A stretch of DNA of 64,000 nt from Anaerolineales bacterium UBA5797 (lineage in GTDB: Bacteria > Chloroflexota > Anaerolineae > Anaerolineales > Villigracilaceae). The notes below the pieces were generated by a model. It made no database searches and was not told where the DNA came from. It worked only from the letters and a program-made list of their open reading frames with translations. Made by a program: the position numbers and the translations under genes. Shown here one piece after another: positions 43,084 to 51,538 of the stretch (position 1 is the first letter of the stretch; every line of letters begins with the position of its first letter). The stretch covers positions 1 through 64,000 of the forward strand of contig DIDP01000012.1 of the NCBI GenBank assembly GCA_002418205.1, written 5' to 3'.

Positions 43084-43165
43084 CATGTCGTTGCGAGCGA
43101 AGCGAAGCAATCTCCTGGTAAACGGGGATTGCTTCGTCGCAACAAACGCTCCTCGCAATGACATG
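43084..43165. repeat. Dispersed GTC(A/G)TTGCGAG...GCAATGACA repeat, full copy
   Basis: Two inverted halves: CATGTCGTTGCGAGCGAAGCGAAGCAATCTCC and GGATTGCTTCGTCGCAAC...CTCGCAATGACATG. It sits between gcvH and gcvPA, and the gcvPA Shine-Dalgarno GGAGGT starts at its right edge. Partial copies are at 9087, 58131 and 61350. Confidence 0.75.
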
Positions 43166-43173
43166 GAGGTAAT

Positions 43174-44529
43174 ATGACCTACATTCCCATTAGTCCCAAA
43201 GAACGGGATGCGATGCTGGAGACGATCGGCGTCAAGTCGCTCGATGACCTGTTCGACGTCATCCCCGCCAAACATCGCTTCCCAAAACTTGACCTCCCCG
43301 CCGCGCTGACCGAAATGGAAGCGTTGGACGAACTCTCAGGTCTCGCGAACGCCAACGAAAACGTGCGCACTGACCTGGTGTCCTTCCTCGGCGCAGGCAT
43401 GTACAACCACTACATCCCCTCCGCCGTGGACCACATGCTTCGCCGCGGCGAGTTCTATACCGCGTACACTCCCTACCAGCCTGAGATCTCACAGGGCACA
43501 CTGCAAGCCATCTTTGAATATCAATCACTGATGTCTGTCCTCACTGGCATGGATGTGTCCAACGCCTCGCACTACGATGGCGCGACCGCTGCAGCGGAAG
43601 CCGTAAACCTTGCGTTTGCGCAGTTCCGCGGCAAGCGCAAGAAAGTTGTCGTCTCCCCCACCCTCCATCCTCAATACCGTGCGGTGGTTCGCACGTACAT
43701 GCAAGGCATAGGTGTTGAAGTGACCGGGGATGACCCGAACGCGGACCTCGAATCAAGCCCCAACGATCTCATCAACCTCGTGGATGACAACACCTGCCTT
43801 GTCATCGTACAGTATCCCGATTTCTTCGGGCGTGTCTACGATTACACAAAGCTCATCGATGAAGTTCACGCCAAGGGCGCGCTGGTTTGTGTCGTTGCGA
43901 ATCCCACCGCGCTTGCCATGTTCAAGACCCCAGGCTCGATGGGTGCGGACATTGTCGTAGGCGATGGGCAGCCGCTGGGCATCCCGATGTGGTACGGCGG
44001 ACCAAGCGTCGGCTTTTTCACGACGCGGAAAAACATGGTCCACAAAATGGCGGGACGCCTCGTCGGCGAAACGGTCGACAACAAAGGTCAACGCGCCTAC
44101 GTCCTCACGCTGACTGCACGCGAACAGCACATCAAACGCGAACGCGCCACATCCAACATCTGCACCAACCAGGGACTGATCGCGCTCGGTACGGCGGTCT
44201 ATCTTTCGCTGCTCGGCAAGAAGGGCTTGCAGCAGGTCGCGAACCTTTGCTACCAAAAGGCACATTATGCCGCGCAGGAACTCAGCAAGATCGACGGCAT
44301 GGGTCTGTGCTTCACCGAGCCGTTCTTCCATGAGTTCGCGCTGTGCGTCAATCGCCCTGTCGATGAAGTCAACGCGCACCTGCTCGAGCATGGCATCATC
44401 GGCGGATACGATCTCGGTCAGGATTATCCGTCGCTCAAGGATCACATGCTGATCGCGGTGACCGAGATGAACACCAAGGAAGAAATTGACACGCTTGTCG
44501 AAGTGCTGTCGGAGGTGAGCCATGATTGA
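43174..44529 (+). CDS. gcvPA: Glycine dehydrogenase (decarboxylating) subunit 1
   Basis: 451 residues. The N-terminal half of the two-subunit P protein that decarboxylates glycine with PLP. Typical stretches: FLGAGMYNHYIPSAVDHMLRRGEF (positions 70-93), TPYQPEISQGTLQ, FQSLMS-like EYQSLMSVLTGMDVSNAS, GDGQPLGIPMWYGGPS, TSNICTNQGL. This subunit lacks the PLP lysine, as expected for its type. GGAGGT precedes the ATG. It overlaps gcvPB by eight bases, so expression is coupled. Confidence 0.95.
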   Translation: MTYIPISPKERDAMLETIGVKSLDDLFDVIPAKHRFPKLDLPAALTEMEALDELSGLANANENVRTDLVSFLGAGMYNHYIPSAVDHMLRRGEFYTAYTPYQPEISQGTLQAIFEYQSLMSVLTGMDVSNASHYDGATAAAEAVNLAFAQFRGKRKKVVVSPTLHPQYRAVVRTYMQGIGVEVTGDDPNADLESSPNDLINLVDDNTCLVIVQYPDFFGRVYDYTKLIDEVHAKGALVCVVANPTALAMFKTPGSMGADIVVGDGQPLGIPMWYGGPSVGFFTTRKNMVHKMAGRLVGETVDNKGQRAYVLTLTAREQHIKRERATSNICTNQGLIALGTAVYLSLLGKKGLQQVANLCYQKAHYAAQELSKIDGMGLCFTEPFFHEFALCVNRPVDEVNAHLLEHGIIGGYDLGQDYPSLKDHMLIAVTEMNTKEEIDTLVEVLSEVSHD

Positions 44530-46039
44530 TGCTCCTGAAAAAACAACGACTGATGTCAAGATCGTCGAACCGACCATCTTCGACTTATCCTCCCCCGGGC
44601 GGACTGGCGTGACGATGCCCGCTTCCGACGTCCCCGAAACTGCTTTGCCCCCCGAAGCTTTACTCCGCTCTGAGCTTCCCCTGCCCGAACTCGCCGAAGT
44701 GGACGTGGTGCGTCACTACATGCATCTCTCCTCGTTCAACTACAGCGTGGATAGCGGTTACTATCCGCTGGGTTCGTGCACAATGAAGTACAACCCGAAG
44801 ATCAACGAAGATACTTGCAGACTACCTGGCTTCCTCTTCACTCACCCACTGCAACCCGTGGAAACCGTGCAAGGCAACCTCGCTTTGATGTATCAATTGC
44901 AGGAATGGTTGAAGGAAATCTCTGGCTTCGCTGGCATAACATTACAACCCGCTGCAGGCGCACACGGAGAATTCACGGGTGTGCTCATCATGCGCGCCTA
45001 TCACAAGTCGCGCGGCGATGACAAACGCACCAAGATGCTCATCCCCGATGCCGCGCATGGGACGAACCCTGCCTCGGTCGGTATGATGGGCATGAGCGTG
45101 GTCACCATCCCATCCGATGAACGCGGCAACGTTGACCTGAAAGCGCTCGAAGCCGCCTGCGACGATACCGTCGTGGGTATGATGCTTACCAACCCGAACA
45201 CGCTCGGTCTGTTCGATGAACACATCGAGAAAGTAATCGAATTGGTTCACGGCTGCGGCGGCTTGATGTACGGCGACGGCGCCAACTTGAACGCCCTGCT
45301 CGGCATCGTCCGCCCGGGTGACGTGGGCTTCGACGTGATGCACTTCAACCTGCACAAGACGTTTGCTGTCCCGCACGGGGGCGGCGGACCAGGTTCAGGT
45401 CCAGTTGGAGTCGCTGCTCATCTCGTGGACTTCCTGCCCGAGCCGCTGGTCGGCATCATCGAGGAAGGCGAGGACGAACTGCCTCCGCTGTATGGATTCG
45501 TAAAACCCGAAAAATCCATCGGTCGCATGAAAGCCTTCCATGGACATTTCGGCGGCGGACATGTGCGCGCCTTTACTTACATTGCCATGCACGGACCCGA
45601 CGGTCTCAAGGACATTTCACAGTATGCGGTGTTGAACGCGAACTATTTGCAGGTACGCCTGCGCGATACATACAAGGTTCCGTATGACCGCATCTGCATG
45701 CACGAGTTCGTGGCGGAGGGACGCTTCGAAGGCAGTGACGTGCGCGCGCTGGATATCTCCAAGCGCCTGATGGATTACAACTTCCACCCGCCCACAAACT
45801 ACTTCCCGCTCATCGTGCACGAAGCGCTGATGATCGAGCCGACCGAAACCGAAAACAAGGACACGCTCGATGCCTTCGTCGATGTGATGATCAAGATCGC
45901 CGAGGAAGCCAAGACCCAACCCGACCTGCTCCACAACGCCCCCAGCACCACCAAGTTCGGCCGCATGGACGAGGTCAAAGCGGCGAGAGAGTTGGTGCTC
46001 TGCTGCTGGTTGCCTGAAGGATATGATTTGGAAGCATAA
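44522..46039 (+). CDS. gcvPB: Glycine dehydrogenase (decarboxylating) subunit 2
   Basis: 505 residues. The catalytic half of the P protein; the PLP-binding lysine is Lys279 in HFNLHKTFAVPHGGGGPGSG. Other family segments: SVDSGYYPLGSCTMKYNPK (about 77-95), QPAAGAHGEFTGVL, AHGTNPASVGMMG and a C-terminal RFEGSDVRALDISKRLMDY. With subunit 1 it forms the alpha2-beta2 type P protein found in many Gram-positive, Thermotoga and Chloroflexota genomes. Last gene of the glycine-riboswitch operon; a GC-rich hairpin follows. Confidence 0.95.
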   Translation: MIDAPEKTTTDVKIVEPTIFDLSSPGRTGVTMPASDVPETALPPEALLRSELPLPELAEVDVVRHYMHLSSFNYSVDSGYYPLGSCTMKYNPKINEDTCRLPGFLFTHPLQPVETVQGNLALMYQLQEWLKEISGFAGITLQPAAGAHGEFTGVLIMRAYHKSRGDDKRTKMLIPDAAHGTNPASVGMMGMSVVTIPSDERGNVDLKALEAACDDTVVGMMLTNPNTLGLFDEHIEKVIELVHGCGGLMYGDGANLNALLGIVRPGDVGFDVMHFNLHKTFAVPHGGGGPGSGPVGVAAHLVDFLPEPLVGIIEEGEDELPPLYGFVKPEKSIGRMKAFHGHFGGGHVRAFTYIAMHGPDGLKDISQYAVLNANYLQVRLRDTYKVPYDRICMHEFVAEGRFEGSDVRALDISKRLMDYNFHPPTNYFPLIVHEALMIEPTETENKDTLDAFVDVMIKIAEEAKTQPDLLHNAPSTTKFGRMDEVKAARELVLCCWLPEGYDLEA

Positions 46040-46049
46040 CGAATTTTAT

Positions 46050-46077
46050 GTAGGGGCGGACAGTTGTCCGCCCCTAC
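46050..46077. repeat. GTAGGGGCGGAC palindrome
   Basis: A 12-bp perfect stem with loop AGTT just after gcvPB. There is no T run. This GTAGGGGCGGAC...GTCCGCCCCTAC type of palindrome is common as a dispersed element in bacteria; it may also end the operon transcript. Confidence 0.6.
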
Positions 46078-46095
46078 AATAATGGGAGGTTATTC

Positions 46096-46806
46096 ATGGC
46101 AAACGAGAAATTTTCTTTCATCAGAGGTCCTCTAAAACTTTTAGGTCTATCAGACGAAGCGATTGATAAAACAATCGACTTTATTTCTGATCTGCTATTT
46201 GAAAAGGATGAGAAATCATCCAAGATCGAATATCCATATCACCAGGTTGATGAGTTCATTTCCGCCGCTGAACTTAATTTCTTTTTCAATCTCAAATCTG
46301 TTGTTGGGGATTCAGCTCACATATTTTCAAAACTGAAGTTGAGCGACTTGTTCTATGCCAAAACAGGTGAATTCGGAAAGAATAGGACATACACAAACAA
46401 AATTGACCGTAAACATGTTGATTTTCTATTATGCGATGCCAAAACTTTGAAACCTATTCTCGGCATCGAACATGACGACAAAAGCCATCAACGCGCTGAC
46501 CGACAGGAGCGTGACGATTTTGTCAATCACGTTTTTGAAGCAGCGAAATTGCCATTGATCCACGTTTCGGTACAAAGGAGTTATTCTCAAAGCGAATTGA
46601 AATCCAAGTTGTCGGCTTATTTGTCTGATAAGCAAATGAGCAACGAGCAATCCAAGCCAGTGGAAGAATCTTCGCCGCGCTGCCCAAAATGCGGAAGTGA
46701 AATGGTTATCAAGATAGCCAGACAAGGAGAGCGTAAAGGCAAAAAATTTTGGGCATGTCCAAATTTTCCGAATTGTGAAGGAACAATAATAAATATTGAC
46801 ACATAA
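46096..46806 (+). CDS. DUF2726 nuclease-like protein with topoisomerase-type C4 zinc finger
   Basis: 236 residues. Residues 55-180 are a DUF2726 domain, a predicted PD-(D/E)XK-like fold: SAAELNFFFNL, then KHVDFLLCDAKTLKPILGIEHDDKSH (about 114-139) holding the Asp...Glu-x-Asp-x-Lys-type acidic/basic residues. The C-terminus (about 198-236) is a topoisomerase C4 zinc finger: CPKCGSEMV...FWACPNFPNC. Both parts point to DNA or RNA binding or cutting, but no substrate is known. GGGAGG precedes the ATG. The gene is visibly AT-richer than gcvPB and what follows, suggesting horizontal origin. Confidence 0.78.
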   Translation: MANEKFSFIRGPLKLLGLSDEAIDKTIDFISDLLFEKDEKSSKIEYPYHQVDEFISAAELNFFFNLKSVVGDSAHIFSKLKLSDLFYAKTGEFGKNRTYTNKIDRKHVDFLLCDAKTLKPILGIEHDDKSHQRADRQERDDFVNHVFEAAKLPLIHVSVQRSYSQSELKSKLSAYLSDKQMSNEQSKPVEESSPRCPKCGSEMVIKIARQGERKGKKFWACPNFPNCEGTIINIDT

Positions 46807-46901
46807 TATATTTCTATGGGAATTTATCCTCCTCTCCCTCCTCGAAGGCACATGGAGAGGCGAAGGGCGCGGCAGGTAAAACCAGGACAGGAGATACGAC
46901 C

Positions 46902-47066
46902 ATGAATCCCATCGCGCTTGGAATGATCGGTTTGGGGATTATCTTGTTAGTCCTCGGCATAACCTCCCTGATGAGAAGCCAAAAGACAAAAGGGGCGATA
47001 TTATCGATCATCGGGTTGCTGGCGATCGCCACCCCATTTGCTGTAAGTTACCTTCTCTTCAGATAG
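46902..47066 (+). CDS. Small two-helix membrane protein (54 residues)
   Basis: 54 residues with two membrane helices (about 4-22 and 32-51) and a basic turn RSQKTKG between them. ACAGGAGA lies eight bases before the ATG, a strong ribosome binding site, which is the main reason to call it real. Its 3' end overlaps the convergent membrane protein gene by eight bases. No family is recognised. Confidence 0.6.
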   Translation: MNPIALGMIGLGIILLVLGITSLMRSQKTKGAILSIIGLLAIATPFAVSYLLFR

Positions 47067-48111
47067 ATTTAGCCGTCGAGGGCTGGTTTTTCGAACGCGG
47101 TAACAGGTTGAGCATGTATGGGAGGAACATAATGAATGCCAGCCATGCCCATGTCACCAGCGTATAGATCATTTCATTTTCCCATCCCAAAGAGACAAAC
47201 TGAGGCCAGGACTCTTCAAATAAGACTGCCTTCCCCGCTGCGGCTGTCAACATGGACAGAGCCAGCCCGATATATAAAGACATAAACTGCTTCCACGGCT
47301 CGCTGTTTCGCAGATAGGACCATCCGCCGAGGGCAAGCATCAAGAGGGACGCGAAGAAGAATGGTTCCACATTCTTGTATTCATCGAAGGTAATGAAGAG
47401 CGTGAGGGGCGCCGCTCCGTAAAGCAAAAAGGACAGGAGCGTCCAGTCGTCCCTGAGGCGACGATAGAACGGGCGGAATTTCGGCATCCATGCCGAGATC
47501 AACAACAAGACGACGACGATCAGGGCCATCCAACCCCACAAAAATCCCTCCATCAAGATGACGCTCACTAGCCACGGCACATTGAAGCCCGGCCATTTTG
47601 GGTCGAGCAGGACGTTGAATATCAGCAGAGAAGCGATTGGCAGGGGCAGGCCCAAATATGGAAGGAACCAGCGCGGCAAACCTTTGGCAGATCCGAGCAG
47701 AAACAAGCCAAGCACGGAAGACCAAAAAAAGAGAACAAAGGCAATCTGTATCCATAAGGGAAAGTCTACAAATTTGCCGATGTATGCAAACAAGATCATC
47801 ACCATTCCAAACAGGAACGGCACCAGTGCAGCGAATACCTCAGTCGATGAACCGGGAGTAAGGTCGAAACGTGAAGCGAATTTTCCAGTCATCCTTGATT
47901 TTCTCCTCTCCCGCAGGTATTCGTGAATGATCGCTTTTGGCATGCTAAACAACTCATCCAAGATCGTTTTTGCAAATTCCATGCCGCCTATTTCGAACGC
48001 GTCGTTCAACGATTGGCCAAACACAGTATACAATTCCTCCCCATACTCCTCCCGATATTTTCTCGGGTAAAGATTCAAGAGCAAATAATAAATCTTCCGA
48101 AGAAATTGCAT
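47059..48111 (-). CDS. Polytopic membrane protein of the PadR-linked family (paralog 4)
   Basis: 350 residues. The cytoplasmic N-terminus has the family pattern LYPRKYREEYGEELYTVF (positions 15-32), a helix ending in the strongly kept SMPKAIIHEYLRERR, and then about eight membrane helices in two halves around a PRWFLPYLGLPLP turn and a PKFRPFYRRLRDDW loop. It is the last of four related genes in a row. One base separates it from paralog 3. The N-terminal motif is common in proteins next to PadR regulators in several phyla; the function is unknown. Confidence 0.75.
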   Translation of the reverse strand: MQFLRKIYYLLLNLYPRKYREEYGEELYTVFGQSLNDAFEIGGMEFAKTILDELFSMPKAIIHEYLRERRKSRMTGKFASRFDLTPGSSTEVFAALVPFLFGMVMILFAYIGKFVDFPLWIQIAFVLFFWSSVLGLFLLGSAKGLPRWFLPYLGLPLPIASLLIFNVLLDPKWPGFNVPWLVSVILMEGFLWGWMALIVVVLLLISAWMPKFRPFYRRLRDDWTLLSFLLYGAAPLTLFITFDEYKNVEPFFFASLLMLALGGWSYLRNSEPWKQFMSLYIGLALSMLTAAAGKAVLFEESWPQFVSLGWENEMIYTLVTWAWLAFIMFLPYMLNLLPRSKNQPSTAKSI

Positions 48112-48112
48112 A

Positions 48113-49204
48113 TTACATCATCCCATCGGATATTTGAGAATGGTTTTTCGCCTGCGGCAACAGGATGAGCACGAGCGTCGTTAACATGAACAAGGCCATC
48201 CAGACTCCCAAGGTAACCGTGCTCATCATTTCAGACTGCCATGTAAAATGACGAACACCCTCCCAATAATATTTGTAGATGATTGCCTTTCCCAAAGCGG
48301 CAACTGCCATGGACAAAGCCAAACCAATGAATAGGATCAAATAGCGCTTCCATGGAAGCTGAGTACGCAAGTAGAACCAACCGCCAATGGTAAGGATCAA
48401 ATTTGCAGTCAGCACATACGGTTGTTCACCTTGATAATCATCGAAAGTCAGTATGATTGCAAGAGGTACAGCCCCATAGATGACAAAGGCGAGCAGGGTC
48501 CAATCGTCTTTTAGCCGCCGATAAAAAGGGCGGAATTTTGGAATTAAGGCAGCAATCAAAACCAATAGAATAGCCAGAACAATCACACCGATCCACACTG
48601 TTCCTTGGCGAACAAAGCCTCTGATAAACCGTGACGCTTGCTGCAGGAACGAAAAGCCGCTCCAACTCGGGGGAAAGACCAGGGTATGTGTGAATAAGTT
48701 TATGATCGAAAGCATAAAACCCAGATAGGGTAGAAACCAACGCGGTACCCCTGCCGCAAGCCCCACACCGAGCATGCCAAGCAAAGAACCAAAGAAGAAA
48801 ATGGCAAAAATGATATTCAACCATAAAGCGTTTGCTGGCACCACGCCAAAGAAGTATATCAATGCACGAACAAACAGAATGACAGCCACAGGAATAACAA
48901 ATGATGCCATCACTGCCAGGAATTCAGTTCTGGATCCCTGAGGAAAATCAAAACGTGATGCAAATTTTCTAGTCATCTTCCTTTTTCTCCTTTCCCGCAG
49001 GTATTCGTGAATGATCGCGCCGGGCAATCCGATCAACTCTTGCAACAAAACACTTGCAATATATACCCTTCCCATTTTCATTGCTTCGTCCAAAGTCAAA
49101 TTAAAAACCATCTGCAATTCTTCGCCATACTCATCCCGATATGTCTTTGGATACAGGTTCAGGAATAGTCCATAACAATTACCCAGGAATTGCAGTTTAT
49201 CCAT
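48113..49204 (-). CDS. Polytopic membrane protein of the PadR-linked family (paralog 3)
   Basis: 363 residues, clearly a sister of the previous entry: LYPKTYRDEYGEELQMVF (18-35), GLPGAIIHEYLRERRKRK, PRWFLPYLGFMLSI and PKFRPFYRRLKDDWTLLAF all align. About eight membrane helices. It follows paralog 2 by six bases. The two sisters differ mainly in the hydrophobic positions, so they are not recent copies. No enzymatic motif is visible. Confidence 0.75.
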   Translation of the reverse strand: MDKLQFLGNCYGLFLNLYPKTYRDEYGEELQMVFNLTLDEAMKMGRVYIASVLLQELIGLPGAIIHEYLRERRKRKMTRKFASRFDFPQGSRTEFLAVMASFVIPVAVILFVRALIYFFGVVPANALWLNIIFAIFFFGSLLGMLGVGLAAGVPRWFLPYLGFMLSIINLFTHTLVFPPSWSGFSFLQQASRFIRGFVRQGTVWIGVIVLAILLVLIAALIPKFRPFYRRLKDDWTLLAFVIYGAVPLAIILTFDDYQGEQPYVLTANLILTIGGWFYLRTQLPWKRYLILFIGLALSMAVAALGKAIIYKYYWEGVRHFTWQSEMMSTVTLGVWMALFMLTTLVLILLPQAKNHSQISDGMM

Positions 49205-49210
49205 CTGATA

Positions 49211-50278
49211 TCAACCTTCAAACAATGGTGATTTTGATCTGTTGTCTGAACGTGACAAAAACTTATTTGCAAGAGGCATCATCATGCCCAACGCGAACCA
49301 TACCCACATGGTGATGGTATGTCTAAATTCAGATCTCGCAAGACCTCCGTCTATGGTTATTGGCCAGGTCTGTGATGGAATTAGAAGCACCTTGCCTATA
49401 GCTACAACGAACATTGCCAAAGTCATGGCAACAAACAACGTTCCAAAGCGCGTCCATTCGCTGGCATTTTGCAAATACAGCCATGCTCCTATCGCCAGAA
49501 CAAGAAAAGCCAGCAGCGTGTAGGGTTCATCTCCCACGTATTCATCAAAAGTGATCCATAAGGCAAAGGGTACACCTCCGTATAAGACAAAACCAGGAAG
49601 GGTCCAGTCATTTTTAAAACCTTGGAATGAAGGAGAAACCCTGCTCAACAGGATCAAAAGGAAAATTGCAAATAACAATCCATGCCAGAAAATGCCATCC
49701 CAAAGAATATCTATAATAAGTATGGACTGGTCGCGGAGGTTCCGAAAGAGCAAATAGATTGGTATTCCAAATATGGCTGAGAAAAAGTAAAGGCTGAGCA
49801 TGGACATCAAAAATCCGAGAGACGGCAGAGACCAACGCGGCAATCCCTTCCTCGCACCAACGATAAGCAGGGTGAATAATAAACCTAGCAAGGGAAGGAC
49901 AACAAATGCTCCGAACATGCCGGAAATAATCCCTTCCCTACCCAGGTAACCAAGCAATGGCATGACACCACCAGCAAGTAAAAAAGGAGGCAGTGCTACG
50001 AGAAATTCAATCCATGAGCCGTTGACGAAATTGAAATAAGAGTCGAGTCCCTTTTTCATCTTTGCCTTTCTACTCTCCCGCAGGTATTCGTAAAAGATCG
50101 CTTTCGGCAAACCGGACAATTCACGCAGGACAAACGCCATCATATCCAGTCCCCCATTTTTCATCGCGTCGTCCAGCGATGAGTTGAACACCATCTGTAA
50201 TTCCTCGCCGAACTCGCTTCGGTATTCTCGAGGATATAAAGTGAGCAGCAAATTATAGATCCTGCATAGAAACCGCAT
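49211..50278 (-). CDS. Polytopic membrane protein of the PadR-linked family (paralog 2)
   Basis: 355 residues with LYPREYRSEFGEELQMVF (15-32), GLPKAIFYEYLRESRKAK, PRWSLPSLGFLMSM and a FKNDWTLPGFVLYGGVPFALW segment matching paralogs 3 and 4. About eight membrane helices. It starts 36 bases after the short paralog's stop. Same operon, same unknown role. Confidence 0.75.
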   Translation of the reverse strand: MRFLCRIYNLLLTLYPREYRSEFGEELQMVFNSSLDDAMKNGGLDMMAFVLRELSGLPKAIFYEYLRESRKAKMKKGLDSYFNFVNGSWIEFLVALPPFLLAGGVMPLLGYLGREGIISGMFGAFVVLPLLGLLFTLLIVGARKGLPRWSLPSLGFLMSMLSLYFFSAIFGIPIYLLFRNLRDQSILIIDILWDGIFWHGLLFAIFLLILLSRVSPSFQGFKNDWTLPGFVLYGGVPFALWITFDEYVGDEPYTLLAFLVLAIGAWLYLQNASEWTRFGTLFVAMTLAMFVVAIGKVLLIPSQTWPITIDGGLARSEFRHTITMWVWFALGMMMPLANKFLSRSDNRSKSPLFEG

Positions 50279-50314
50279 GTCAATTCCTTCGCCGGATCAT
50301 GTCATCGTCGCGTC

Positions 50315-51043
50315 TCAAAAACTGAAGAAAAGGATCCACCAGGGCGTCCCGTTGCCCATCTGCCAGTAATTTTGCGCGGCATGCGATGCAAAGATCCAGG
50401 CTGCAATGGCAGTCAACAACAGGGTTAGCCAGGCTAAGGTTACAGAATCTTTGTTGAGACTGCGTTGATAGCCGACGATGCCAACGGTCAGGATGAGCGT
50501 ACAGGATAGCAAAATAAAGGTTCTATAACTCCAGTCCATTTCATCGAAGAGGAAAATAGTGGTAATTGGAAAGAAGGAATATAACAGCAGGTCGAACGTC
50601 ATCCATCCCTTCCACAAGGAAACGATGCATACCGGGATGATGAGGTAAAAAGCGATGAGTGCCAGAATTTCAAAGATTTCCAAACCTGGAGATATATTGG
50701 CAAAGGCAAAGAAAAACAACCAGAGAGGCAAGAGACTGGCAAGGGTTGCCTTCCAGGAGCCCAGCTCCTCCCATTCAATTTTCGGAATGGTCTTCATGTA
50801 ACTGCTCTTTTCAAGTATGGATGCCTGTGTGACCCATCCATGTCCCGGTTTCCGCAGGTGTTCATGGATGATGGCTGCCGGCAAGGCAGCCAGTTCACTC
50901 ACAACCACTTTTACAACTTCGAACTTCCCAGCCTGCGCTGCATCTTCAAGTGACAAATCGAAAACGGCTTGCAATTCGTCACCGTACTCATCCCGATATG
51001 GTTTCGGGAAAAGATACAACAGCAGGGAATAAAACTTCTTCAC
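50315..51043 (-). CDS. Shorter membrane protein of the PadR-linked family (paralog 1)
   Basis: 242 residues. The N-terminus repeats the family pattern (LFPKPYRDEYGDELQAVF, ALPAAIIHEHLRKPGHG) but the membrane part has only about five or six helices and lacks the central PRW and RR(L)xDDW blocks of its three sisters. Its start overlaps the PadR stop by four bases, so regulator and membrane protein are co-translated. Such two-gene units are common; here three extra family members have been added downstream. Confidence 0.75.
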   Translation of the reverse strand: MKKFYSLLLYLFPKPYRDEYGDELQAVFDLSLEDAAQAGKFEVVKVVVSELAALPAAIIHEHLRKPGHGWVTQASILEKSSYMKTIPKIEWEELGSWKATLASLLPLWLFFFAFANISPGLEIFEILALIAFYLIIPVCIVSLWKGWMTFDLLLYSFFPITTIFLFDEMDWSYRTFILLSCTLILTVGIVGYQRSLNKDSVTLAWLTLLLTAIAAWIFASHAAQNYWQMGNGTPWWILFFSF

Positions 51044-51390
51044 GCCCCATCCTCCCGCAATCGCAAACGCGCTTCCTTGACCATCCCCTGCAGGCGGACC
51101 ATCTCTGCTTCGAGCACGCGCCTGCCCAGATCGGTCAACGCGTAGGATTTGCGCGGCAACCCCGGGCCCGGATCCTGCCCGCCGTCATCGAGACGTTCGA
51201 TCAACTCCTGGTCCAGCAGACGACCGACCGCCGTATACAACGTGCTCGTGCTCAGGTTGACGCGTTCCCTGCTCAAGCCTCTTACGTCCTTCATGATGGC
51301 ATAGCCATGTTTCCTGCCGGGGGCAAGGCTGAGCAGAATATAAAACGTCGGTTCGGTGAGGGGAAGATAAGAGACCGGGTCGGGGGACAT
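51040..51390 (-). CDS. PadR-family transcriptional regulator
   Basis: 116 residues. The PadR winged helix: EPTFYILLSLAPGRKHGYAI (about 13-32), helix-turn-helix with STLYTAVGRLLDQELIERL (about 49-67), wing with PRKSYALTDLGRRVLEAE. The C-terminal dimer helix ends in REDGA. The ATG at 51390 is preferred because AGGATGG stands five bases upstream; ATGs at 51399 and 51411 are possible. It is first in a five-gene operon with the related membrane proteins and is transcribed away from the phospholipase operon, with a palindrome between. Confidence 0.83.
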   Translation of the reverse strand: MSPDPVSYLPLTEPTFYILLSLAPGRKHGYAIMKDVRGLSRERVNLSTSTLYTAVGRLLDQELIERLDDGGQDPGPGLPRKSYALTDLGRRVLEAEMVRLQGMVKEARLRLREDGA

Positions 51391-51417
51391 TGAAACCATC
51401 CTAATAATCATTAATTG

Positions 51418-51438
51418 ATATATCGTTACATGATATAT
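51418..51438. promoter_or_regulatory. Operator-like palindrome between PadR and the phospholipase operon
   Basis: ATATATC and GATATAT in inverted orientation with a seven-base centre (GTTACAT), 28 bases upstream of the PadR start. AT-rich palindromes of this size upstream of their own gene are typical PadR targets. Confidence 0.5.
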
Positions 51439-51538
51439 AATACGACAAATTTTCACCCGCGTCAATGGGTGGATTGGTGGTATCCTCGCCAAAGATTTTA
51501 TCCGTTCCCAAAGTTCGACCTTACAAAGGATGGCGACC

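Noticed and set aside
46806..46902. Possible small gene in the gap before the 54-residue protein
   Set aside because: Only very short frames without a ribosome binding site.
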